Source of the DNA: Dirofilaria immitis
Taxonomy: Eukaryota > Nematoda > Chromadorea > Rhabditida > Onchocercidae
DNA length: 64,000 nt
Direction: 5' to 3'
NCBI GenBank assembly: GCA_024305405.1
Contig: JAKNDB010000089.1
Coordinates: 62,001-126,000, forward strand
The notes beneath the pieces are model-generated. The model was given only the letters and a program-made list of their open reading frames with translations, made no database searches and had not been told where the DNA came from. Position 1 is the first letter of the stretch. Each line of letters begins with the position of its first letter. Of this stretch, positions 53,939 through 64,000 are shown piece after piece. Made by a program: the position numbers and the translations under genes.

Positions 53939-56495
53939 ATGGATGAAGTCGGCAAATATGATGTTATCCTTCTTAGTTTGGCACAACAAATGGAAGGTGG
54001 TGTGCCGCAACTTTTGGATGTACTGTTCGGGTAATTTATTCATTTTTTCTTTTTTTTTATCATATTATCAGTTTCTTAATAAAAAAAATTTCTCGAAATT
54101 TTAAATTATATTGATTAGATCATGATGACATTGTGAACATATTTCGTTATTTAAATTATTTAGACTAAATTATCGCGTTCTTTTTTCCGAAAATTTTATT
54201 TTTCTTAGTTTGTTCCTTTTTTTCATTTGTTTTCAGTTTTCTGTCACGAAAAACAGATTTTTATACTGGTGCTGATATCGCGAAAGCTCGAGAAATGGTT
54301 TTGAAAGCATTTGATAAGCATAGCGAATCGGCGAAAAAGTAAAAATTTGCATGGAATATGAGAAATGATTGAATTTTGCCATAAAAAGTTTTAATTTTTA
54401 CTAAAATTTTGAGCAATATAATTTTGCCGATTTGAAGGCCGCCGAAGAGACGAAAAAGCGACGTGCTGAGGAACAAAAACGTTTGGAGGAACGACGAGCG
54501 GCACAGAAAGCAAAAGAGGTCTTAATGTCTTTATTGGATTGAACAATTGTAAGACAGAGGAGCATAAGAAGTTGTTTTCAATTAAATGATTGACATCTAA
54601 AGATTTCCCTTCCTAGTCAGTTTGATGTGGAACTGATTTTCGAAAATTACTCGATGAATTATTATGATAAATGAGATAGAGACCTTTTATGTTTCGTATA
54701 AATAGTTTTAGATATAAATAGTTTTAGCTTTTTGGGTTTTCCTTTTGATTCGTTCTGAAGCATTCATATGTAATGTTGCTTCATAGAATTGATTTCCGGA
54801 AGACATTATAGAAAATTATCATTAGATTTGGTCGTATAAATTCTAATTCTTATGTGGCACATTTTTTAAAGCAAGCCGAAATGAATGAGCCAAGGATTCG
54901 TGAAATTACTGATGAAGAAGCTGAGGAACTTGAGAAAATGAAGGATGATAACGAGAAAATTTCACCGGCTTCTGAAGGTTACTATCAGTTTACACTATTT
55001 TTTCTTGTTTAAATGAAAATTTTAGTATTCCTTTATATTTGATACATTTAACTAATCACTCGAAGTGAAAAATATTACAGAAGATAGCAAGAATAAAGAT
55101 AAAGAAGATGGTGAAGAAGAGGAAGAAGATCCAGAAGATAAAGGAAAGTTGAAGCCAAATTCTGGTAATGGTTGTAATTTGGAGAAGTATCAATGGACTC
55201 AAACATTAAGTGAAATAGAGGTGTCTAAATCATCACTCCTAACTTTATTTTGACTTCTTTCCGATATTTACGATATCATAAGGGATAAACATTAAATAAG
55301 AGTTGTTATTCATTTATTGTATTTATTGTTGGAAAGTAGAAAGTTTCTAATTTTCTTTTTATAGTACTAATAGTGATGAGCAAGATGTATTCAATGGAAA
55401 GCAACCTTCAAAACAATTGAGTTTATTTGAATCGTTTTTGTAGGTTCGTGTTCCACTTAAAGTTGGTTTCCTGCTGAAAGCAAAGGATGTTATTGTAGAA
55501 TTCAGTAAGGAAAAGCTGAAAGTTGGTCTAAAAGTGAGTCTTTTTAATTAAGTTATATATCAATATCTTTTTCATCGAATAGCATACTTATTAAGTGAAA
55601 TAATGCGGAAAGAAGTAAACCAACAATTTCGACAAGAAAAAATCATTTGAAAATTGATTAATATTGTTAATTTTATTCTGCCAGGGACATGAGCCGGTAA
55701 TCGATGGTTCCCTCCGTGCTGCTATAAAAGTAGAAAGCGCAACATGGGTTTTAGAAGATCGGAAGGTTATTGTGATTAATTTCGAAAAAGTCAGTTTTTT
55801 CTAATTATTTTTATAGGGAATAAATTTAAGGATTTATTAAAATTACATACTTGATATGACATACACGCACAGGGTAGGTGAAATACCGACATGTTATTGT
55901 TGAGATCAGAAATCGTTAAAGCAATAAAAACTGAAATTTCCGGGTAATATCAAACTGAAATTTTCAGATGAATGGTATGGAATGGTGGAATCGATTAATG
56001 ACAACAGATCCGGAAATAAATACGAAAAAGTCCAACCTGAAAATTCGAAGCTTTCTGATCTTGATGGTGAAACAAGACAAATGGTTGAAAAAGTAATTTG
56101 AAAGCATTTTTGAAATGGATCGTAGCTAATAAAATTTTTGAAAAATTAAATTCTTTTTATTTATTGGAAGAAATCTGCTTTGGTTTTAGATGATGTATGA
56201 TCAAAGGCAGAAGGAATTGGGATTACCAACATCAGAAGAAAAGAAAAACGAGATTTGTTGAAAACGTAACTTTTTAAAGCATTTAAATGTAATTCAAATG
56301 TACTGTACTAGAAAGCTAGTATTTGGTGCTGGAAGATAGGAAAAGGTTTTTAATTTCAAGTTTTGATTCGATATTTTGTTATGTGAAATTCTTTAGAAAT
56401 TTGAACATCCAAAAGAAGGATTTTTCAAAGGATTTAATTTTAGGTTTATGGAACAGCATCCAGAGATGGACTTTTCGCAAGCGAAATTTTCGTGA
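53939..56495 (+). CDS. NUDC: Nuclear distribution protein NudC; three frame breaks
   Basis: Ten exons (53939-54030, 54237-54338, 54438-54518, 54872-54977, 55066-55220, 55444-55533, 55685-55789, 55968-56092, 56190-56265, 56444-56495), 328 residues after correction (human 331). The N-terminal NudC domain has Leu-Ala-Gln-Gln-Met-Glu-Gly-Gly-Val and Arg-Lys-Thr-Asp-Phe. A charged coiled-coil stretch (Arg-Arg-Ala-Glu-Glu-Gln-Lys-Arg) and an acidic linker ending Asp-Lys-Gly-Lys-Leu-Lys-Pro-Asn follow. The CS (p23-like) domain begins at Trp-Thr-Gln-Thr-Leu-Ser-Glu and includes Met-Glu-Trp-Trp-Asn-Arg-Leu. The C-terminus has Met-Tyr-Asp-Gln-Arg-Gln-Lys and Glu-Gln-His-Pro-Glu-Met-Asp-Phe-Ser. NudC is an Hsp90 co-chaperone linked to dynein/LIS1 function and mitosis. 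Frame is kept only if the A-runs at 54334-54338, 56025-56029 and 56244-56248 each gain one base. Confidence 0.93.
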
Positions 56496-57635
56496 ATATA
56501 ATTTTGTTTTGTTACATCTGAATGTAATAGAAGCTTCGAAAAATGAAATTCTGATTAAGAAATATTTATCACTGGCTCTTTCGATCTAACTTATCGGGGA
56601 TAAGTTTTTTTCGCTCTAAATTTTTCATGAAATAATTCGAACGTATCTGATGAGCCTTTCGATTCTGTCGATAGTTTTCTATTCCAAGAAATCAAATAAT
56701 ACTCGTCCATTTTCCATATTAAATGTTACCAATAGAATCAATCGAGCAGATAATCTTGACAATCAGGCTAATCATTCATTAATAAGTCTCTCATTCTCCC
56801 ACTAAATTCATATGAACCAAAAATTTTGGAATCGATTATTGGAAATTATTAAAATTCAGAAAATTATTGCATTTTGACATAAACTGTTAAACCAAATATC
56901 GCTTTCGCTGATTTTATTCTTATGAAACTTTATTTTTGCTAATTTCCCAGTTTTTATATTTGTTAATTTTATTACAAGTATTTTTCGTTGAACATATTTA
57001 CTACTACAATAAAAATAATTCTGACGGGATCGTTTTACATATGAGAATCTCATTTACCTGCATGTTTTGAATACGAAAGAAAAAGTATGCCTTTTCCTGT
57101 TGATTAGATGTTGCTGATAGCATAACACACCACAGATAAAATAATATATAGACTTACATGGTTTAATAATTATTATGATGCATAATGGAGATCGAGGAAT
57201 ACTCTTACTCTACTAGTATGTAATTGTTATAATGTTTTGAAATTAAGGAAGATGTCTGTAAATAGTAACTTCCATATACTGTAAATGTATAGTTCATAAA
57301 ACGTCCCTCATATACAGAAATAGGCAATAGGTCTTCGTCCCTGCAAATCACCTTATGTATTCACTTGTGTGATTTACCATGATATGATTTAATTAATCAA
57401 TCTGATTATTTTATGACTTGTTGATGTTGTACGTGTAAGCTACAATGATTTTGTTCACGTGAATACCAACTTAGGTAATTCAAAGAATAATCATGGATAC
57501 TTCCACCAACAGATATCGAATAATTTGGTTTATGTAGCTGGACGGATAACAAATAAAAAACTTTATTTGTTAGCAAAGGACAAACAGTTTCAACATGGAC
57601 TCCTCCAGTAACAAGACAAAGAGACTGCATACTTT
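56496..57635. other. Convergent 3' region of NUDC and RPL39
   Basis: About 1.1 kb of 3' sequence between two convergent genes. The 88-codon frame at 56323-56589 (+) overlaps the last NUDC exon in another phase and is not a gene. The 85-codon frame at 57406-57663 (-) overlaps RPL39 out of phase and is also rejected. Nothing else stands out. Confidence 0.5.
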
Positions 57636-58050
57636 TCACAACTTCAGCTTGGTTCGGCGCCAATGTCGTCTTTTCGCATTATAACGAATCTTACTTCCTG
57701 TCTTCATACGAGCCCATTGTGGTAATGGCCTGAAATACGAAAAAAGAAAATAAAATAAGAAAATGCAATTACAGTACACACAATGGTTTTATATAAGTCG
57801 AGCATAATTTTAGCTATAAAGCAAGCTAAATCATAATTAATAATAAAGGAAGCAAAATAAGTAATTATGATTGGGATGGGATGCTGACAATGATGGAATC
57901 TAGAAACCGACCAAATGCATGGAAAATTAATTTCATAATAAACAAAATTTTGATTAAACAATTTGATCAATTACAAAGTATTACTTACCTATTTTGTTTT
58001 GCCTTCTTGGCTAATTTACGCTTAATAATAAATGTTTTATGCGCCGCCAT
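57636..58050 (-). CDS. RPL39: 60S ribosomal protein L39
   Basis: Two exons on the minus strand, 57989-58050 and 57636-57729, join in phase to exactly 51 residues, the family length. Exon 1 encodes [11 protein letters not shown], then Lys-Lys-Ala-Lys-Gln-Asn. Exon 2 encodes [11 protein letters not shown], then [16 protein letters not shown]. L39 is a highly basic protein lining the nascent-chain exit tunnel of the large ribosomal subunit. The gene is too short for ordinary open-frame scans. An AG (context TCTAAAAG) directly precedes the ATG and may be the leader acceptor. It diverges from AP3S with 607 bp between starts. No frame break is present. Confidence 0.97.
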
Positions 58051-58657
58051 CTTTTAGATTTAAGCACACGTATATGAAGTGTTCAAATGCTGAAATAAAA
58101 CAAAAAGAAAATCATTTCAAAAATATTTTTTTGATTATAATTATGCTGCATGATCGTAAACGATGCACAATAATGCATGTAATCAGAGAGAATCATTTTG
58201 TTTTTTTAAATATATGAATAATCTAACAAATATTTAATAAAACTAGAAAATAATAGGAACGAAAAAATACGAACACGTACGTAAGTCATATAATGCAAAT
58301 ATTAAATAATCCTAACGTCAAAAAGCAGTGCAACATCACCCAATCTACATCCTTACGTCAATCTGCTGTCATGTGTATCCCAAAATATCGATCACATTAT
58401 TTGCGTGCCAACTACTAACAGAATAAATCAAATATTTACAGGATGATTAATTCTGTTATTTGTTGGCAACTATTTTATTTCCAAATTTTTACTAATTATG
58501 ATGAGGAATTGAAATTGGTAGGATGAGCGGTTGGGATTAGATTTTTTAAATTTGAGCTTATAATTTAATAAAATAAATATTTTGTTTTTTTTTTCAGATG
58601 AAAATAAATAATGAATAGTATGTGAAATTAGCAAGGAAATCGAGTGAATTTAAAAGA
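58051..58657. promoter_or_regulatory. Divergent promoter region of RPL39 and AP-3 sigma
   Basis: The 607-bp gap between the two start codons must hold both promoters. A strong pyrimidine tract ending CAG (about 58580-58598) precedes the AP-3 sigma start by some 60 bases and is a good spliced-leader acceptor. Directly after it, an upstream ATG opens a very short frame (Met-Lys-Ile-Asn-Asn-Glu-stop) before the true start. Confidence 0.5.
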
Positions 58658-60509
58658 ATGATTAAGGCTATTTTGGTATTTAACAATCATGGAAAACCAC
58701 GTTTGTTGAAATTTTACGTTCATTATGTAAGTAAAAAAGAATATTACGGCATAGTATATTGTAGATTTTATGAAATCTTAGACATATAAGATGCAAATTA
58801 AATTATACGTTTATTAAAATTAAATTCTTCTATTCTTATTTGTCAATAATGCTATTTAGTAATCAGCAGAAATAGACGTTACTTCAATATGAGAGCTTTG
58901 TATTAATTAAAGACAGATAGTTATGATAATAATATAGCATCTGGAATTTGTATATTTATTAATTGTTAAAAAAATTAACGATTTTCGAGATTTCTTATTG
59001 AAAATTTAATGAAATTTCATTAAATTTATCAGTAGTATGAGATTCGTTATATCAACTGATAAAATTTTTAGTACTTTCTATTCTTTTATAATATTGAAAC
59101 TGATAAATTTCAACTTCCATAGACTATCAGAATAGTAATTATTTGCAAGCTAATAATTGAAATTATAACTTCCATCGAAAAGTTTTATAATTTTTGCAAA
59201 ATTCTTTAGATTATAAATATATAAGATTTTATTAGCATTAAATAGTGTTAAATTAGCAAAATTTAAATAGAATTTTACAATTGATAAAATAAAATTAATA
59301 AATTTTGAATGTAAATTAATTGACATATTTATTTAAATTTTTTTTTGCAGCCTGAGGAAGAGCAACAACATATTATACGTGAAACATTCCAGTTGGTCTC
59401 GAAACGGGATGATAATGTTTGCAATTTTCTCGAAGGTGGCTCATTAATTGGTGGATCGGATTATAAATTGATATATCGGCATTATGCTACATTATATTTC
59501 GTATTTTGCGTTGATTCATCAGAAAGTGAGCTTGGCATTCTCGATCTCATACAGGTGTATCTTTATGAAGGAGATATTAAACCTCTTGTATGATAGATAG
59601 TAGAAGTGATTAAAAATAAACGGGAATTAAATGAATATTTTAATGTATTCTAGATCTATTAACATATTTAATATTTGAAGAAAAATAAAAATTTTAAATA
59701 AATCCCATAATATCTTCAGATTACAAATCACTTATCTGTTTTTTCTTTTCCTCAATTAAGACTAAATAACAAAGAATTAAAAATGAAACTTGCATATAGC
59801 TATAAAATATTTTATTCTCTTTGCACTATCTTATACCTATAAAACATTAATGTTTGATATAAGTGTTAATAAGGAAAATTTTTGTTTTTGCAGGTATTTG
59901 TTGAAACATTGGACCGATGCTTCGAGAATGTTTGTGAGTTGGATCTGATTTTTCATGTTAATAAAGTATGCTTTTTATTAAAATTCCGAGAAATGTAGTA
60001 ATTGATTGATTAAATGCCGATAATTTCGATTGTTTCATTTAATATGCTTTTCCAATAAAATTTATTTCCAGGTACATCATATACTGGATGAACTAGTTAT
60101 GGGAGGAATGGTACTAGAAACAAATATGAATGAAATTCTTTTACGAATACAAGAACAAGAGAAAATGGAAAAAGAAGAAGTTTGCGTTTTTATTTTTATA
60201 TTTTAACTCAGAATTTGGAAGCCACCATCTGTATATTTAATTTCGAAGCTTTAAAAATAATATAGCATGTTAAGGTTTTTTGGTTTTCAAGAAATTTAAT
60301 GGAAACCGTTTCTTTTAATTGCAATGTCTGTTGCGTATAACGAAATCGTTATCAGGAATTTTCTGAATTTTCTTTTTCAGGCCGGAATTGTAGCAGCTCC
60401 AGCTCGTGCTGTTAGTGCTATGAAAAATATGAATATATCACAACATATCAAAGATTTCAAGCTTGCTGATATTAATTTATCAAATATAAAAAATCGTTTT
60501 GACAAATAA
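58658..60509 (+). CDS. AP3S1: AP-3 adaptor complex sigma subunit
   Basis: Five exons (58658-58726, 59351-59554, 59894-59965, 60072-60179, 60381-60509), all joining in phase 0, give 193 residues, the AP-3 sigma length. The start Met-Ile-Lys-Ala-Ile-Leu-Val-Phe-Asn-Asn-His-Gly-Lys-Pro-Arg-Leu is diagnostic. It is followed by Asn-Phe-Leu-Glu-Gly-Gly-Ser-Leu-Ile-Gly-Gly, Tyr-Arg-His-Tyr-Ala-Thr-Leu-Tyr-Phe-Val-Phe, Glu-Asn-Val-Cys-Glu-Leu-Asp-Leu-Ile-Phe, and the C-terminal Ala-Pro-Ala-Arg-Ala-Val-Ser-Ala extension that separates AP-3 sigma from AP-1 and AP-2 sigma. It is a small subunit of the AP-3 coat sorting cargo from endosomes to lysosome-related organelles (gut granules in nematodes). No frame break, despite A-runs of 5-6 bases in the coding exons. 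Vertebrate S1 and S2 paralogues cannot be told apart here. Confidence 0.97.
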
Positions 60510-61850
60510 TGTTATTTTATATCGCGATTATTGATAAGCCGCAATCTAATATTAGTAAATTATTCTTGTTTAGCTTGAAGTTTCAAAAATAACTATCTTT
60601 TAATAAACATTGGCCATCGATCACCTTATGATATTAAATCTTTCATTTAGTTTCATGTCCATTGTATATTTCCCACAATAGCACTATCATTGTTATCTCA
60701 TTATTGAATGCAGCAGAACAAGTAAAAAATTATTTATGATACCAGATATAAACCAACCATATTTAATTTGTTATTGATTTTATTTATCAATAAATTATAT
60801 AAATATAATCCAGTTAAATATAGCAATTTAGCGTCATCATTAACTTAGATACATTTTGATTTTTTCAAATAATAATTTTTGAAATTTTTAAAACTTTAAG
60901 GTTAATATGATATTCGGTAAATGATTGAGCACCGCAGTTGTTTGCTTTGCTTATGTATACATTATTTATCATTTTTCAATATTGTCCAATATACGATGAT
61001 AAAATGTTCGCTTTCATCCCGTATCACTGTTTTTACATCTTAGACTATTCAAATATTTAAAAAAAAAAGAAAAATTTACTCTTTTTATTTATTTTTTTCT
61101 TTATCAAATTTAACTTTATATAGCAGAGTTAATTAAATACCTAAGTAATCTAAATATTTAAGCATTTAAGTGAAAATAAGCAATCCATATATCGATAAAT
61201 TATTATCAATCTATTCAATTTCAAAGCATTTTTCTTTTTCTGTCTTTTTTCTCTTTTGAAAGTTATAAATAAAAAGATTTACGAATTTCCTAATTATAAA
61301 TATAAATTTTTAACGAAATATTTTAAGTAGATAATTAATTAATTATATTTAATTATATAGTAAATAATTAAAATATTTTAAGTAAATAATTAATTAGAAC
61401 GAAATGGGAGTAAAATTGTCAAACCCCTTATTACTACAATATCATTTATTATTGTCTATTAGCAAAACCTATTTGATTGAATTTATTGAAATAATAAAAA
61501 GTAATAAAAAGAAATTGAATATTTATCTTTTCTTTTTTTGACATCTAATATAAATGAAATGATAGGATTGTAAGTTGAATTCTTCCAAAATTATTGTTCC
61601 TTTTTCCTCTCATTTTTCTTTAAAAAAAGAGTTCTTATTTATTTTAGGTATCTAAGCTAAGGATTATTTATGTTTTCATTTATTGTTTAGAAAATAGATG
61701 ATTAAATTAATTTTTCATTTTTATAATTTCTCAGAAAAAAACAAACAAAATTTTTTTGCTTTAAATATTTTCAAATATTAAAAGAATAAGTTTCATCAAA
61801 TTTTAAATTTTAGAATTTAATTTTAATCGATAAATATTTTTCTAGAATTT
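60510..61850. other. AT-rich intergenic stretch after AP-3 sigma
   Basis: No gene or RNA is supportable. A small direct duplication of an AAATATTTTAAGTA-type unit lies near 61314-61395. At its end, TTTTTCTAG five bases before the next ATG is a convincing splice or trans-splice acceptor. Confidence 0.5.
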
Positions 61851-64000
61851 ATGCATTTATTCAATATTATTTTCGCATTTCTATCAATCGCAACAATTAT
61901 TTTTGCGAAACTTCATTTTCCGGCAGAATATCGTCTAAGCAATATTCGTCAATTAACATTTGACGGACAAAATGCTGAAGGATATTTTAGGTTAATTATT
62001 TATTAAATATTTTATTATACATTTCTTTTTCTATTATTATTTATACCTTTTAATTGTCAATACATTTACGTATCAGTAATAAATTTGAAATTGAAATGAA
62101 TTTAAATTTGATTGAAAAATTATATTAAAATTTATAGAATTATTTTTTTCTTTCCCTTTTCTCGTTTGCTCTCTCTCTCCAATATTAATACTCTTTTCAT
62201 TTTATTAATTGAATATATTTTAAGTTTTGATGGGAGTTGGTTAACATTTCAAGCATCTGGTATTCAAGAATATGGTACATCATGTGATCAGGTATTTAGT
62301 TTCTATTAATTTATTTCAAAATTAAGTTTTAATTTTAATTTCACATTAATTTTGGTATTTTAGTTTAATCACTCATTTGTTGATTGTATAATTATTCTTC
62401 TATCTTAAACCATTCATTAATTATTCATATCTATCATTCTATCATTCTATTTTAATTTTATTTCTTATTCCTATATATATATTAACTATTTATCAGCAAT
62501 TTAGGTTATTCCATATTCTTTCGAGAAATTTAACATTTCCTTAAAAAATATATTTCAATAATTTTTATATATTCTTAATTTTCATATTATGATAAGATCT
62601 TCTATTTGAATTTTTATAATAATTAAAATTTTATTAAATTTTAAATATAAAAATTTTTTCATTTTATATAAATTGAAGTTAAAGTCGTCGAAAAAAAAGC
62701 CGAAACCTATTCTTCTTTTAAATACTAATTTTACTCATTTCTTTTTTCAAATTAATTCTTGAAAAAATTCATATGAAATTACAGATTTATAAGCTTGATT
62801 TAACTATTCCACCGGAAAAACAAATACCGCAAAGAATTAGTACAGGTAAAGTTGTTGTTTTTTTTCAATGATAATTTAATTTTTAAATTTATATTTTTGA
62901 ATTATTAAATGATATTTTTTAAATAATTAATTAAATTCTTTGAATTTGAAATCAAAATTCTATGTTTTATTTATAGTTTATTTATTCATACAATCCTACG
63001 TATACTGTATTATACCGTATAATTATTTTTATATAATCATATATAGTAATTTGTTTTATATTTGAACGATATATTAATGTTATTTCATTTAAATCAAACT
63101 TTTTCTTTTCTTTGTTTCTAGCAAATATATTAATTTTTTTAAATATTAATTTAAATCTTGCTTTTTTTTCACTTTTGTTTTATTTTAAATTCGACTCACT
63201 TTATCATATTTGTTTTTCCATTCTGTAAAATGAAAAGCATAAATAGAAAAAATTTTTATCCTAAATTTATTCTATTCTTTAAACTAATTCGAAAATTTTA
63301 GTCAAGAATCGAGAAATAATATTTCAGGTATTGGAGCTTACGCTAGTAAAATTTATTCTATGCTTTAATTGATTTGAAAATTTTAGTCAGGAATCGAGAA
63401 ATACTATTTCAGGTATTGGAGTTTGTACTTGTTCCTATTTTTATCCAGACAATCGTCATATGATTTATGCGGGAACTTTTCAACATGCAAATTTTACCTC
63501 ATCAGTTAATATTGAAAGTTGTCCAACTAAAACATGTCAAACAGAACGTGCTAAAACTGATCCACTTTTAAGGCATCTTTGTGAGTTATTCATTTTTAAT
63601 TTTATATTAAAAAAAAATTTTATATTATAAAAATATTTTTGATATCCGTGAAATGAATTAATTTTGAAATTTTACAATTTATATTTACTTATTTATTCAT
63701 TTTGATTTAATTTCGATATTCGATTTCTTCGTTTTCATATTCCTCTATGCTTGTGTCTCTATTTTTATGCTTTATTTCGATTTAATGTCGATATTTAATT
63801 TCTTTATTTTTATATCCATATGTGCTATTTCTGATTCCATATTTCATTTTGATTTAATTTCGGTATTTGATTTCCTAATTTTCATATTCCTCTATGCTTG
63901 TGTCTCTATTTTTATACTTTATTTCGATTTAATGTCGATATTTAATTTCTTTATTTTTATATCCATATGTGCTATTTCTGATTCCATATTTCATTTTGAT
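61851..64000 (+). CDS. Secreted TolB/PD40-type beta-propeller protein, 5' part (runs off the window)
   Basis: Exons 61851-61990, 62225-62291, 62785-62845 and 63413-63580 join in phase; the gene continues beyond 64000. The N-terminus is a signal peptide (Ile-Ile-Phe-Ala-Phe-Leu-Ser-Ile-Ala-Thr-Ile-Ile-Phe-Ala). Propeller blades follow: Asn-Ile-Arg-Gln-Leu-Thr-Phe-Asp-Gly, Ala-Glu-Gly-Tyr-Phe-Ser-Phe-Asp-Gly-Ser-Trp-Leu-Thr-Phe-Gln, Gln-Ile-Tyr-Lys-Leu-Asp-Leu, and Cys-Ser-Tyr-Phe-Tyr-Pro-Asp-Asn-Arg-His-Met-Ile-Tyr-Ala-Gly-Thr. The repeated 'Phe-Asp-Gly ... Leu-Thr-Phe' and 'Pro-Asp ... Ile-Tyr-Ala' patterns are typical of WD40-like PD40 repeats of TolB-type propellers. Paired Cys residues suggest an extracellular, disulfide-bonded protein. 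I cannot name a specific gene. A trans-splice-like acceptor (TTTTTCTAG) sits just before the ATG. Confidence 0.8.
63263..63425. repeat. Tandem duplication of about 85 bp covering a splice acceptor
   Basis: The end of intron 3 and the start of exon 4 of the TolB-like gene are present twice: the acceptor plus first exon bases GTATTGGAG occur at about 63321-63336 and again at about 63406-63421. Only the second leads into open frame; the first reaches TAA after about 14 codons. Confidence 0.85.
63705..64000. repeat. Intronic minisatellite, period about 147 bp
   Basis: Two near-identical copies are visible; for example CCTCTATGCTTGTGTCTC occurs twice 147 bases apart. The array lies in the intron after exon 4 of the TolB-like gene and runs to the window edge, so its full copy number is unknown. 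Confidence 0.85.

Noticed and set aside
34996..56265. Programmed ribosomal frameshifting as the main explanation for the nine frame breaks
   Set aside because: The sites share no common slippery heptamer or downstream structure, and hit several points in the same genes; missing bases in homopolymers explain all of them more simply.
56323..56589. 88-codon plus-strand open frame
   Set aside because: It overlaps the final NUDC exon in a different phase; the NUDC frame there is conserved.
57406..57663. 85-codon minus-strand open frame
   Set aside because: It overlaps the last RPL39 codons in the wrong phase and the RPL39 3' region; the real product here is the 51-residue ribosomal protein.
1..64000. 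Prokaryotic-type features such as CRISPR arrays, operators or riboswitches
   Set aside because: The DNA is clearly nuclear eukaryotic; the tandem arrays found lack the repeat-spacer pattern of CRISPR.

Overview
The window is eukaryotic, very AT-rich and intron-rich. Genes have short exons, GT-AG introns and polypyrimidine-AG sites just upstream of several start codons, as expected where a spliced leader is added in trans. Gene content, intron style and the cuticle/secretory flavour of the unknown genes suggest a nematode, most likely a filarial (clade III) worm; the species cannot be fixed from sequence alone.

Positions 1-28.5 kb are a mosaic of four partly deleted copies of a roughly 10-kb segmental duplication. 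They carry a family of three-exon genes for a small secreted or membrane protein with a Gly/Ala/Leu-rich core and a Tyr/Gly-rich tail, which I do not recognise. One copy is intact (26.28-26.97 kb), one differs by a single missing base (23.07-23.76 kb), two are clearly decayed (7.2 and 16.2 kb) and two are old relics (3.3 and 21.0 kb). In unit 2 about 2.9 kb of the unit is replaced by two AT-rich satellite arrays (13.5-14.6 kb). A dead BEL/Pao retrotransposon reverse-transcriptase fragment (17.0-17.5 kb) sits between units 2 and 3.

Positions 30.8-64 kb are an ordinary conserved gene block: NDUFS3 (+), MEAK7/TLDc (-), HSBP1 (-), exosome RRP40/EXOSC3 (-), Tonsoku-like TONSL (-, 11 kb, about 24 exons), NUDC (+), ribosomal protein L39 (-), AP-3 sigma (+) and the 5' part of a secreted TolB/PD40-type beta-propeller protein (+). 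TONSL and RRP40 are 312 bp apart on one strand, a spacing compatible with a nematode operon; TONSL/NUDC and RPL39/AP3S are divergent pairs; NDUFS3/MEAK7 and NUDC/RPL39 are convergent.

The most striking sequence-wide signal is that five conserved genes (MEAK7, HSBP1, RRP40, TONSL, NUDC) are broken at nine places, each time by exactly one missing base in an A/T run of 4-6 bases. Elsewhere the homology and splice phases are consistent. This looks like a systematic homopolymer shortfall in the assembly rather than gene death, and it means naive gene prediction here will under-call or fragment these genes.
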